Source: Psychromonas sp.
GTDB lineage: Bacteria > Pseudomonadota > Gammaproteobacteria > Enterobacterales > Psychromonadaceae
Assembly: GCA_013619145.1 (NCBI GenBank)
Contig: JABXKR010000041.1
Location: 1-37,204, forward strand
Direction: 5' to 3'
Length of the DNA stretch: 37,204 nt
The first letter of the stretch is position 1. Each line of letters begins with the position of its first letter. Made by a program: the position numbers and the translations under genes. Below, piece after piece: positions 1-8,333 of the stretch. The notes under the pieces are model-generated. The model was not told the DNA's origin, did not search any database, and saw only the letters and a program-made list of their open reading frames with translations.

Positions 1-1
1 G

Positions 2-1060
2 CTAAGAATGACCGGCGTACGAATTCCTGAAAATTCATGGGATATTTCAGCTTTAGCGACGCATCTTAAAATGAAATTTAATGTTATTAATGATCAGGGA
101 AAAAGTGTCGCAGTGGGCACGGAGCTGAGTTTACTGCAGCATGAATTAAAAGGTGAAGTAAAACAGACGCTTTCAAAAGTATCCAAGCAGGGCATTGAAA
201 AAACAGACTTAACAGAGTGGAATTTTGGTAAATTGCCAAAATCATTCAGTAAAGATCATGGTGGTTATGAAGTTAAGGCCTTTCCTGCTCTGGTTGATAA
301 AAACAAAAGTGTTGCTATTGAGCTCTTTGACAGTGAAGAAAAAGCATTGCGTATTAACCGGACTGGTCTGCGTCGCTTAGTGTTATTAAATGTGCCGTCA
401 CCGATAAAATACCTGCAGCAGAGCCTGCCTAATAAAGCTAAATTAGGGCTTTATTTTAATCCGTTCGGGCAAGTTAAAGATCTTATTGATGATTGTATTG
501 CCTGCGCGGTTGATTCTATTTTAGATGGTCAACAAACAGCACAAACTGCAGTTGAGTTTGAATCTCAAAAAGAGAAAGTCAGAGCTGAGCTTGCCGATCG
601 CACACTGGTTATCACCCAATTAGTGGAAAAGATATTAACGCTTGCACATGCGGTTAATAAGAAGCTCAAAGGTAAAGTTGATTTAACCATGCTAGTGGCG
701 CAGGGCGATATCAAATCACAGCTGCAGCGCCTTATATTCCCAGGTTTTGCCTGCCAGGTCGGGGAAAAAAAGCTGCCTGATATGAAACGTTATCTGCAGG
801 CATTAGCCAAACGATTAGAGAAGTTACCTGTCAATCCCAATCAAGATCGTTTACACACGATAGCGTTGAATGAGCTCGAAGGGCGTTATAGCGCATTGTG
901 TAAAACATTAATGAGCAGTGAAAAAGATAATACGGATTTAGCTGAAATCTACTGGATGTTAGAAGAGCTGCGCGTTTCACTGTTTGCACAGCAACTCGGC
1001 ACTGCGTATCCGATTTCAGAGAAACGTATTAAACTAAAGCTGGCCGAATTAAAAGGTTAA
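2..1060 (+). CDS. hrpA: ATP-dependent RNA helicase HrpA, C-terminal part (5' end outside window)
   Basis: This is the C-terminal DUF3418 region of the DEAH-box helicase HrpA, which acts on RNA and on stalled ribosomes; the helicase core lies upstream of the window. The frame is open from base 2, so the ATG at 8 is internal and not a start. Recognition rests on blocks shared with E. coli HrpA: VPSPIKYLQQSLPNKAKLGL near residue 130, LIDDCIACAVD, KRLEKLPVNPNQDR near 270, and the ending LFAQQLGTAYPISEKRI. The C-terminus looks complete, with its TAA at 1058-1060. It converges on the next gene with one base between the two stop codons and no clear terminator hairpin. Identification is firm; only the partial status limits it. 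Confidence 0.93.
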   Translation, partial: LRMTGVRIPENSWDISALATHLKMKFNVINDQGKSVAVGTELSLLQHELKGEVKQTLSKVSKQGIEKTDLTEWNFGKLPKSFSKDHGGYEVKAFPALVDKNKSVAIELFDSEEKALRINRTGLRRLVLLNVPSPIKYLQQSLPNKAKLGLYFNPFGQVKDLIDDCIACAVDSILDGQQTAQTAVEFESQKEKVRAELADRTLVITQLVEKILTLAHAVNKKLKGKVDLTMLVAQGDIKSQLQRLIFPGFACQVGEKKLPDMKRYLQALAKRLEKLPVNPNQDRLHTIALNELEGRYSALCKTLMSSEKDNTDLAEIYWMLEELRVSLFAQQLGTAYPISEKRIKLKLAELKG

Positions 1061-1061
1061 T

Positions 1062-2699
1062 TTACTTTGCAGCTTTGAGTTCACTAAGCTCATTTTTGAG
1101 CTCATTGTATCGTTTAGCGTGATCCTCTGGTAAGCGGGTATTACTCAACAGCTTAAAGCTGTTTTGGCAATTTCTTAATAGTTCCTTTTTCTCATCATTG
1201 GCAGCTTGTTTTAGTAACTGAATATAAACCTGAATACTGTTAAGTAATGCGCCAGAGTTAAGAGGTTCAAGCTGGATCGCCTGTTCAAAATGGTCAAGCG
1301 CACTGCTATATGATTTTTGAGAAAATGCTTGGATGCCTAATTTATTATGCGCTTTAAAGGTCTGTATGCGTGATTCCAACTTCTCTCCTGTCTGTTTTTT
1401 TATTGAAGTCTGCATGGTCGCATCCATAATATCGCGATGCTTTAACTCCTCTAAATAAGGCTCCGCATAATCAAACTCGCCAATATCTAATAATGAGAAA
1501 AGGCTTTCGCATAATAAGGTGCTGTCAAACTCAGTAATTGGGTTTTCATTACTTTGTAAGGTGCTCAAGATTCTGCGTTTTGCTTTTAATGGTTCATCCA
1601 GTGCAAACAATACTTTTGCCTGGCAGATCTTATCAAAGTTATTGAAATCAAAGTTTTTATTTTGCCCCTCTTCAAAGCGGCTTTGATACAGTGCCGAGTT
1701 CACCTGTTTTAATATTGTTTTTCGTTCACTGATATCTTCTTGAACCATGGCGTAATCAATAATGCTGCGAATATAATTTGCTAAATGGCAGGGGTCAGGA
1801 TAAAAAGAGTTGCGGCTGAGTTGTAATATTGCCGAGTAACTAGAAAGCATTATTTTATGTTCATTCATCTCATTGGCGAGTAGTGCAACCTCTTGATGGC
1901 GTTCAATACTGTGGTGGGTAATATTGGCCGAATGGGTGAGCATATTTAATGCTTTGTTAAGCTTGCCTGTTTTTTGGTATGCGCGTGCTAACCATTGATA
2001 TGCTTCCATCTGCAGGGGAGAGTTATCAATAACCGTTTTTAAAAGTTTAATCGCTTCCGGGTATTTATTTTGTAAATAGTAGGCTTTACCTAAACTGATG
2101 CTTGCTCTTACTAACGGGCGCTGATCGACCAGTGGCTTTAATATTCTCTCTGCAGCGTTGTACTGCTCTGTCTGGATAAAAATATCAGCTAATAAGTTTT
2201 TACATAATGCTCTAAATTTCGGTTCTGTTTTAATTTTTTCCTTACACAGAGAGATTGCTTGAGGGTACTCTTTTTCCTGTAAGGCATCAAAAATATCGGC
2301 TAAGACCATTTTTTTTTGAGCGGCTTTGCTTAGTCGATTAAATAGTTGAGTTTGTGAAAAAGGCTTCATTAAATAATCATCTGGTGATTTTTCAATGGCT
2401 GTCAGCACCATCCCTTTATTATTATCACCTGTGATAATAAAGCATAATGAAGCGTTTGGAATAAGCTGATTATTACGCAGGTAATCAATTAGCTGAGATC
2501 CGTTTTTCCCTGAACCTAGATTGTAATCTACAAGGTATATATCAAATACTTTGCGGTGAGCGAGTTTAACTGCACCCTCAGCGCTATCCGTAAAACTGAT
2601 ATTTTTGGCGCCTTGACTGGAGAGCATCGTTTTGAGCATGATATGAAATGCTTTTTGATCATCAACAATCAGAATGCTTTTATTCTTGTAGCTAAACAT
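1062..2699 (-). CDS. Response regulator: receiver domain plus TPR-like repeats
   Basis: A 545-residue cytoplasmic protein. Residues 7-125 form a CheY-like receiver domain: the acidic pair is in ILIVDD (13-14), the phosphoacceptor is Asp58 in YLVDYN, followed by Thr90 in FIITGD and Lys112 in LMKPF. The rest is helical with TPR-like units, for example around residues 165-270 and again near 450-485 (NKLGIQAFSQKSYSSALDHF). There is no DNA-binding or enzymatic output domain, so it probably signals through protein-protein contacts. No partner histidine kinase is adjacent. It stands alone between hrpA and tRNA-Tyr. Similar receiver-TPR proteins occur in Vibrio and Shewanella, but I know of no firm function. 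Domain calls are secure; the role is unknown. Confidence 0.85.
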   Translation of the reverse strand: MFSYKNKSILIVDDQKAFHIMLKTMLSSQGAKNISFTDSAEGAVKLAHRKVFDIYLVDYNLGSGKNGSQLIDYLRNNQLIPNASLCFIITGDNNKGMVLTAIEKSPDDYLMKPFSQTQLFNRLSKAAQKKMVLADIFDALQEKEYPQAISLCKEKIKTEPKFRALCKNLLADIFIQTEQYNAAERILKPLVDQRPLVRASISLGKAYYLQNKYPEAIKLLKTVIDNSPLQMEAYQWLARAYQKTGKLNKALNMLTHSANITHHSIERHQEVALLANEMNEHKIMLSSYSAILQLSRNSFYPDPCHLANYIRSIIDYAMVQEDISERKTILKQVNSALYQSRFEEGQNKNFDFNNFDKICQAKVLFALDEPLKAKRRILSTLQSNENPITEFDSTLLCESLFSLLDIGEFDYAEPYLEELKHRDIMDATMQTSIKKQTGEKLESRIQTFKAHNKLGIQAFSQKSYSSALDHFEQAIQLEPLNSGALLNSIQVYIQLLKQAANDEKKELLRNCQNSFKLLSNTRLPEDHAKRYNELKNELSELKAAK

Positions 2700-2871
2700 C
2701 GGTAATTAGATTTCACTCTTTAGTTTATTTTGATGACTAAGTGTAGGTAATCGTGAATAAGAATGCAGTAATAATAATAATTGGATCACTAAGTTGTGAT
2801 ACTGAATTAAATTTGTAGACTTGAATATTAGAATTAAAGAGGTAGTGGCCGAAGTAAAGAGAAGATTGAAA

Positions 2872-2955
<84 letters not shown>

Positions 2956-3079
2956 TTCATTTCGCGGAGAATAATATCAGATATTTTCCACTTGTGAAGC
3001 CTAAAAAAGAAAAAAACATTAAATAAAATCAGTTTGTTGCCGATAACTCTAAATATCTAGCATAAATAAACAAAGTCGT

Positions 3080-3628
3080 ATGAATATTAAACAAACTGAA
3101 AGTGGATTATTGATTAACGAGTGGCAATTAGGGCTGCAGCTAAACAGTGCTGTGCATAATGGCACGCGTGATAAATTTAATCTGTTACTTAGTTTGTTAT
3201 CAGATGATGCTCGAGATTTTGCTGAATTTACTTTCAGGCAAGCTAAAGAAGATGTTTTACCTGAACAAGCATTACGTGAAACTCTGTTTTTACCTGAAGC
3301 TCAGCCTTTGCTAAATAAAGGTATTTCGCTGCAGCAAGCTACAAGTTTAAATGAAGATTTGCACAATAAGGATTTCACCAGCATCCGTTTAAAACAGCTA
3401 TTAAACAACGAAGCACTGTTATCTCGCAATGTAACAGGCGATATCCCTAGTGATATAATAGATAACTTACCATTATTGTCACAAAATCGCTTAACGGCTC
3501 AGCAGGGAACAACGGAGACGATTAAGCAGGTTGAGTCTCAGACAGCAGAAGGGGTTGGTGTTGATTTAATGGCGCAATATAAAGCCTTGGATCTAGATAA
3601 TAAGCCAATTAAAGTGACTTATATGTAG
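3080..3628 (+). CDS. Conserved hypothetical protein, VC2046/SO_2500-like
   Basis: A 182-residue soluble protein without a signal peptide or membrane segment. The N-terminus (LLINEWQLGLQLNSAVHNGT) and the segment LLSDDARDFAEFTF resemble, from memory, an uncharacterised family in Vibrio and Shewanella labelled VC2046/SO_2500. The C-terminal third is low in hydrophobic residues and probably less ordered. It starts at an ATG preceded by AT-rich DNA with no strong ribosome binding site (AAACAAAGTCGT). It stands alone between tRNA-Tyr and the DUF808 gene on the same strand. No function can be assigned. That it is a gene is likely from its length and codon pattern; the family name is less sure. Confidence 0.6.
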   Translation: MNIKQTESGLLINEWQLGLQLNSAVHNGTRDKFNLLLSLLSDDARDFAEFTFRQAKEDVLPEQALRETLFLPEAQPLLNKGISLQQATSLNEDLHNKDFTSIRLKQLLNNEALLSRNVTGDIPSDIIDNLPLLSQNRLTAQQGTTETIKQVESQTAEGVGVDLMAQYKALDLDNKPIKVTYM

Positions 3629-3797
3629 TGAGGAGTTGCTCCTTATAATAAAGCTGAAAATGATTGATAGCAGCTCTTTCGTTTATACAATTAATAAAAA
3701 TCCCTTCTAGTAATAGTTCCGTAACTATTTCAATTCTATATAAAATATCTTCTTTTTGCTTTGACTCTAGCTTTTACCGTCGTTTAATATGGCTATT

Positions 3798-3838
3798 TAT
3801 ACCCAAACCACTTTCAGAGGCTCGGACGGATGTTAGGA
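3798..3838 (+). repeat. Degraded MITE end, related to the element at 24994-25259
   Basis: TATACCCAAAC at 3798-3808 matches the first 11 bases of the MITE terminal repeat at 24994. After a short divergent stretch, TTCAGAGG and then CGGATG match the same element in the same order (25021 onward). About 12 bases are missing relative to the other copy. No partner end is visible before the DUF808 gene at 3913. The 3629-3912 gap otherwise holds only an unsupported 78-codon ORF and a plausible ribosome binding site (AAAGGAAT) before 3913. Confidence 0.45.
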
Positions 3839-3912
3839 TAAAGCAAGACGCAACCATCTTCTGGTCGCTTGACTATCTATTTAAAAACACAAATTGGTAA
3901 AAAGGAATATTT

Positions 3913-4773
3913 ATGGCGATTGGTTTTTTTGCTGTATTTGATGATATCGCTGCCTTGTTAGATGATGCAGCGATGATGAGTAAGATCGCCACCAAAAAAA
4001 CAGCAGGCGTGTTAGGAGACGATCTTGCTGTTGGTGCTGAGAAAGCATCTGGTTTTCCTGCCACTAGGGAGTTACCGGTATTATGGGAAATCACAAAGGG
4101 CTCACTGCGCAATAAACTTATTATCTTGCCCATCGCTTTTCTGTTAAGTGCGTTTGCATCTTGGATTATCATTCCGATCTTAATGGTCGGCGGGCTTTAT
4201 CTTGCATTTGAAGGAGCCGAAAAAATATATGAGTACTTTGTGCCTGAACAGCACACAATCGCAGAAGTTCAGTGCTTATCAGAGCAAGAAATATTGCACT
4301 ATGAGGCTAAAAAAGTTAAATCGGCAATTTTTACCGATTTTATCTTATCAATTGAAATTATTGTTATTGCCTTGGGGACAGTATTGGGACAACCACTTGT
4401 ACTGCAAGTCATCGTTGTGTCATTTGTTGCGCTGTTAGCAACAATAGGGGTTTATGGCTTTGTTGCGTTGCTGGTCAGAATGGATGATCTAGGTTTTAAA
4501 ATAATCGCCTTCTCAAAGAAAAGAAGTCGGTTCTTAATGGTTATTGGTGAGATGCTAGTAGCTGCGTTGCCTAGGGTGATTAGATTGTTAACGATTATTG
4601 GTACGTTAGCTATGCTGCTCGTTGCTGGAGGTATATTTGTCCATAATGTCCATTTTATTCATCAATCCTTACTATTTATGCCGAGTATGCTCGCTGAGTT
4701 AGTAACAGGCTTAGCGATAGGTATACTGGTTTTATTTTTTGAAAAGTTGTTTATAAAAATTAAAAATAAGTAG
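3913..4773 (+). CDS. yedI: DUF808 family inner membrane protein, YedI-like
   Basis: A 286-residue integral membrane protein matching E. coli YedI along its length. The N-terminus has the family motifs DDIAALLDDAAMMSKIATKK and TAGVLGDDLAVGA, followed by RELPVLWEITKGSLRNKLI. Four or more hydrophobic segments follow, near residues 75-100, 140-160, 165-185, 215-235 and 255-275. The 5' ribosome binding site AAAGGAAT is well placed before the ATG. The biochemical role of the family is unknown to me. It is a single-gene unit, followed by two candidate hairpins. Identification as DUF808 is firm; function is open. Confidence 0.9.
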   Translation: MAIGFFAVFDDIAALLDDAAMMSKIATKKTAGVLGDDLAVGAEKASGFPATRELPVLWEITKGSLRNKLIILPIAFLLSAFASWIIIPILMVGGLYLAFEGAEKIYEYFVPEQHTIAEVQCLSEQEILHYEAKKVKSAIFTDFILSIEIIVIALGTVLGQPLVLQVIVVSFVALLATIGVYGFVALLVRMDDLGFKIIAFSKKRSRFLMVIGEMLVAALPRVIRLLTIIGTLAMLLVAGGIFVHNVHFIHQSLLFMPSMLAELVTGLAIGILVLFFEKLFIKIKNK

Positions 4774-4795
4774 CAATAGCATTGCGTTGCAATTG

Positions 4796-4815
4796 CAGCC
4801 GTCAGATAACGGCTG
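4796..4815 (+). terminator. Candidate hairpin after the DUF808 gene
   Basis: CAGCCGT at 4796-4802 pairs perfectly with ACGGCTG at 4809-4815 around a six-base loop, 22 bases after the stop codon. Only a weak T-rich tail (TTATTTA) follows, so termination is likely partial. Confidence 0.4.
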
Positions 4816-4990
4816 TAAAGATGTTATTTAGGCAAGTTAATAATTGGAAAACATTTGAAGAAGCCATTATCTGCACAGTTCAGCAGGCCAATTTGCACAC
4901 CTTTAATGTGCTTTTGATTATAAAAAATTATTCTCTATTACAAGTTTAAGGCTGTATATACTCAATCTGCCTTAAGGTGTAAGAATCAGT

Positions 4991-5026
4991 AATGCGTTAA
5001 CTGTCACGAGCGATTAACGCATTTTT
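4991..5026 (+). terminator. Intrinsic terminator between the DUF808 gene and purU
   Basis: AATGCGTTAA at 4991-5000 pairs perfectly with TTAACGCATT at 5014-5023 around a 13-base loop. A short T run follows on the plus strand. It sits between the convergent DUF808 and purU genes and would end plus-strand transcripts. Confidence 0.6.
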
Positions 5027-5056
5027 ATCAGTTTTCAAAATAGTGCTGGATAGGCG

Positions 5057-5893
5057 TTATTTAAAAACAACGGTTCGGTTAGCGTATACAAACACTTTAT
5101 CACTCAATACCTGCTGCAATGCACGGCTTAATACAGACCTTTCAACATCTCGGCCTGCTTTAGCAAGATCGCTTGCACTGTAAGCATGATCAATATGCGC
5201 GACATCTTGGGTGATAATTGGACCTTCATCGAGATCATTATTAACAAAATGCGCTGTTGCACCAATGATTTTTACACCACGATCAAATGCTTGCTGATAA
5301 GGTTTCGCACCGATAAAAGCCGGTAAAAATGAGTGATGGATATTGATTAGTTTATTTTCATATTTCTCAACAAATGTAGGCGTCAATATACGCATATATT
5401 TTGCAAGAATTACATAATCAGGCGTATATGGCGCAATTGTATCTAATACCTTTTGTTCATGCTCTTCGCGCGACAAACCTTCATGGCTTACCGTGTGATA
5501 AGGGATATTAAATTTAGTTACTAACTCTTCAAGTGTATCGTAGTTGCCGATAACCGCTGCGATTTCAACATCAATGCCACCGTAAGTGCTTTTCATTAAA
5601 ATATCACCAAGGCAGTGTGCTTCTTTAGTGACCAAAATTACGATGCGTTTACGTTGTTGTGAAACTAATGAACGATGAGAGCCATTTGGCAGATTAAAGT
5701 CAAGATCAGCCAGTAAAGTTTGATCGTTAAAGTAACCTTCAATCTCCGTTCGCATAAAGAAGCGGCCATGTTGATGATCTACAAATTCATTGTTTTTAAC
5801 AATATTTAGCTGATGCTTTTGACAGATATTGGTAATCTGTGCAATCAGACCTTTGCTATCAGGGCAATCGGTCAGTAGTATTTTCTTTTCCAT
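5057..5893 (-). CDS. purU: Formyltetrahydrofolate deformylase
   Basis: PurU hydrolyses 10-formyl-tetrahydrofolate to formate and tetrahydrofolate. It balances the one-carbon pool and supplies formate for purT-type purine synthesis. An N-terminal ACT domain (about residues 3-80; TDCPDSKGLIAQITNICQKH, HGRFFMRTE) is followed by a formyltransferase fold. The catalytic elements are visible: NIHHSFLPAF with the Asn/His pair, and GATAHFVNNDLDEGPII with the family Asp. I place the start at the ATG at 5893 because the family begins directly with the Lys-Ile-Leu-rich strand and a GAG lies just upstream; an in-frame TTG at 5908 is less likely. It follows ychJ by 18 bases, the same pairing as in E. coli, so the two are probably co-transcribed. 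Confidence 0.95.
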   Translation of the reverse strand: MEKKILLTDCPDSKGLIAQITNICQKHQLNIVKNNEFVDHQHGRFFMRTEIEGYFNDQTLLADLDFNLPNGSHRSLVSQQRKRIVILVTKEAHCLGDILMKSTYGGIDVEIAAVIGNYDTLEELVTKFNIPYHTVSHEGLSREEHEQKVLDTIAPYTPDYVILAKYMRILTPTFVEKYENKLINIHHSFLPAFIGAKPYQQAFDRGVKIIGATAHFVNNDLDEGPIITQDVAHIDHAYSASDLAKAGRDVERSVLSRALQQVLSDKVFVYANRTVVFK

Positions 5894-5911
5894 GTTTATC
5901 TCGATCAATAA

Positions 5912-6388
5912 TTAATTAGCGCAACATTTTTTATATTTTTTGCCACTACCACAAGGGCAGGGATCATTGCGTGATATCTTACCTGATTTTGGCTCAGGAT
6001 AAATATCTCCATCACAATAAAGCCATTGTTGATGATCTTTTACAAAATTAGAGCGCTCATGATGGCAACCTAACAGACCATTATCGACAAACCAGGCTTT
6101 AAATTCGACAAAACCCGTTTTATCTAAGCTTTCTGTGGCAATTATTTGTAAGTTTTTCCAATCCACGGTTTTTGTCGCTAACTGTGCTGCAGTTAGCTCA
6201 CCTCGGTAATTTGGATGATAGGTATCAAAAAGATAATCACCTAACTGCAAAACAAACGCACTAAAACGAGATCGCATCAGTTGTTCACATGTGCTTGGTT
6301 TGGTTTTTCTATTATGAAAAGGTAAGCAACATTGTTGGTAGCCTTTTCCACTTTTACAGGGGCAAGTTTGTAGATTTAAATCAGTCAT
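5912..6388 (-). CDS. ychJ: YchJ family protein with two SEC-C zinc motifs (UPF0225)
   Basis: A 158-residue protein with a SEC-C zinc-binding motif at each end: [13 protein letters not shown] at residues 9-21 and [15 protein letters not shown] at the C-terminus. The central part has the YchJ signature ([10 protein letters not shown] near residue 40, then the Tyr-rich segment around DTYHPNY). Length and layout match E. coli YchJ. The molecular role is not established; SEC-C motifs in SecA bind zinc and help partner contacts. It lies just upstream of purU, as in E. coli. Its ATG is only about 20 bases beyond the asnB terminator, so little room remains for its own promoter; expression by readthrough or a very short leader is possible. 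Confidence 0.93.
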   Translation of the reverse strand: MTDLNLQTCPCKSGKGYQQCCLPFHNRKTKPSTCEQLMRSRFSAFVLQLGDYLFDTYHPNYRGELTAAQLATKTVDWKNLQIIATESLDKTGFVEFKAWFVDNGLLGCHHERSNFVKDHQQWLYCDGDIYPEPKSGKISRNDPCPCGSGKKYKKCCAN

Positions 6389-6407
6389 TATTATATTTCA
6401 GTTATAA

Positions 6408-6433
6408 AAAAAGCGTTCATTTGAACGCTTTTT
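6408..6433 (-). terminator. Intrinsic terminator of asnB
   Basis: A 12-base perfect inverted repeat (AAAAAGCGTTCA at 6408-6419 and TGAACGCTTTTT at 6422-6433) lies between the asnB stop and the ychJ start. A further T run follows on the minus strand. It is A-flanked on both sides, so it could work in both directions. Confidence 0.85.
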
Positions 6434-6454
6434 ATTGATTAATAATCAAAGCGA

Positions 6455-8125
6455 TTATTTTGTTTGGTAAGCATCATGATGGATGCCGGCAGCACGACCG
6501 GAAGGATCTGCATTATGTTGGAAACTTTCATCCCAAGCTAATGCTTCAACTGTTGAACAAGCAACAGACTTACCGTGCGGTACACATTCTGCAGCACTAT
6601 CAAGTGGGAAGTGATCAGCAAAAATAGAGCGGTAGAAGTACGCTTCTTTGGTATCAGGCGTATTGATTGGAAACTTAAACTCAGCGCTTGCTAATTGTTG
6701 ATCCGTTACTTGAGTTTCGATATGTTCTTTTAGCGAATCAATCCAGCTATAACCAACACCGTCAGAGAATTGTTCTTTTTGACGCCATAACACTTCGCTT
6801 AACAGCTGCCCATCAAACGCTTCACGTAGAATATTTTTCTCAATACGACCATCTTTGATCATTTTAAGTTCTGGGTTAGTACGCATTGCCACATCTAAGA
6901 ACTCTTTATCTAAGAATGGTACACGCGCTTCAACACCCCAAGCTGACATTGATTTGTTCGCTCGTAAACAGTCAAACATATGCAGTTTGTTTAGTTTACG
7001 GTTTAACTCTTCATGAAACTCTTGCGCATTGGGTGCTTTGTGGAAGTATAAGTAACCACCGAAGATTTCATCCGCGCCTTCACCGGAAAGTACCATCTTG
7101 ATGCCCATCGCTTTAATCTTACGTGCCATCAGGTACATAGGAGTAGAAGCGCGGATCGTTGTTACATCGTATGTTTCTAAGTGATAAATTACTTCACGTA
7201 GTGCATCGATACCATTTTGCTCAGTAAAGATAATCGGGTGATGTACTGTACCTAACTCATCAGCTACTTTTTGTGCAGCTGCTAAATCAGGAGAACCTTC
7301 AAGACCTACAGAGAACGAGTGCAGTTGTGGCCACCAAGCGCCAGATTGATCATCATCTTCAACACGTTGTTTAGCAAATTTCTGCGTGATTGCAGAGATA
7401 ACTGAGGAGTCTAAACCACCAGAAAGTAATACGCCGTATGGCACATCACACATAAGTTGACGTTTAACTGACTCTTCAAGCGCTTGACCGATTTCAGCTG
7501 CGCTACCGTCGTTATCTTTTACCGCATCATATTCCATCCAATCACGAGTGTAATATTGAGTGATTTCACCGATCTCGCTGTCTAAGAAATGCCCTGGTGG
7601 AAACTCTTGAACTTTTGAACAAACAGGCGTTAATGCTTTCATTTCTGATGCAACGTAAAAGTTACCGTGTTCATCCCAACCCATGTAAAGTGGAATGATA
7701 CCCATATGGTCACGACCAATCAGGTATTTATCTTTTTCTGCATCATATAAGCAGAATGCGAAGATACCGTTCAGGTCATCTAAAAAGGTATTACCTTTTT
7801 CTTCGTATAAACCAAGAATAATTTCACAATCAGATTTTGTTTTGAACTGGTAACCGCAGGTTAATTCAGCAGCTAATTCTTTATGATTATAGATTTCACC
7901 ATTAACCGCTAGGATATGTGTATTATTTTGATTGTATAGTGGCTGTGCGCCTGTATTTACGTCGACGATTGAAAGACGTTCATGGACGAGGATAGCTTTA
8001 TCAGACGAGTAAACACCAGACCAATCCGGGCCACGGTGACGAAGCAGTTTAGACATTTCAATTGCTTGCTGGCGCAATGCGATAGGATCGCTTTTAATGT
8101 CGAGCACACCAAAAATAGAACACAT
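6455..8125 (-). CDS. asnB: Asparagine synthetase B, glutamine-hydrolysing
   Basis: Makes asparagine from aspartate, ATP and glutamine in the cytoplasm. The N-terminal glutaminase domain starts with the catalytic Cys2 (MCSIFGV), followed by RHRGPDWSG and VNGEIYNH. The synthetase domain has the ATP pyrophosphatase P-loop LLSGGLDSSVISA near residue 235 and LSGEGADEIFGGYLYFHKAP near residue 350. At 556 residues it matches E. coli AsnB (about 554). It is a single-gene unit: a terminator lies directly downstream, and 208 bp of AT-rich DNA upstream probably hold its promoter, though I could not place convincing -35 and -10 boxes. No odd features. Confidence 0.97.
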   Translation of the reverse strand: MCSIFGVLDIKSDPIALRQQAIEMSKLLRHRGPDWSGVYSSDKAILVHERLSIVDVNTGAQPLYNQNNTHILAVNGEIYNHKELAAELTCGYQFKTKSDCEIILGLYEEKGNTFLDDLNGIFAFCLYDAEKDKYLIGRDHMGIIPLYMGWDEHGNFYVASEMKALTPVCSKVQEFPPGHFLDSEIGEITQYYTRDWMEYDAVKDNDGSAAEIGQALEESVKRQLMCDVPYGVLLSGGLDSSVISAITQKFAKQRVEDDDQSGAWWPQLHSFSVGLEGSPDLAAAQKVADELGTVHHPIIFTEQNGIDALREVIYHLETYDVTTIRASTPMYLMARKIKAMGIKMVLSGEGADEIFGGYLYFHKAPNAQEFHEELNRKLNKLHMFDCLRANKSMSAWGVEARVPFLDKEFLDVAMRTNPELKMIKDGRIEKNILREAFDGQLLSEVLWRQKEQFSDGVGYSWIDSLKEHIETQVTDQQLASAEFKFPINTPDTKEAYFYRSIFADHFPLDSAAECVPHGKSVACSTVEALAWDESFQHNADPSGRAAGIHHDAYQTK

Positions 8126-8333
8126 AACGTTACCTTTTATTTGAATACCAATACTTAGCGTATTTAGTATCTTTTAATATTTATTAATGCTTTTCCGTTT
8201 GCTTAAACACAGCAAAAAGAGAACGAATATTTTTTGAAAAATTTAGTTGCACGATTTTTGCAGAATATTGAAGAAAAGTCACACTAAATCCGTGTAATTA
8301 AGTCACAAATACATGGATTAGGTGATTTTTTTC

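Noticed and set aside
3664-3900. 78-codon ORF between two genes
   Set aside because: No ribosome binding site, odd composition, and it overlaps a MITE remnant.
4821-4949. 42-codon ORF after the DUF808 gene
   Set aside because: No ribosome binding site and it lies among candidate hairpins; no family resemblance.
8126-8333. Inverted sequences upstream of asnB as a riboswitch
   Set aside because: Only short AT-rich matches; no consistent stem set or T tract.
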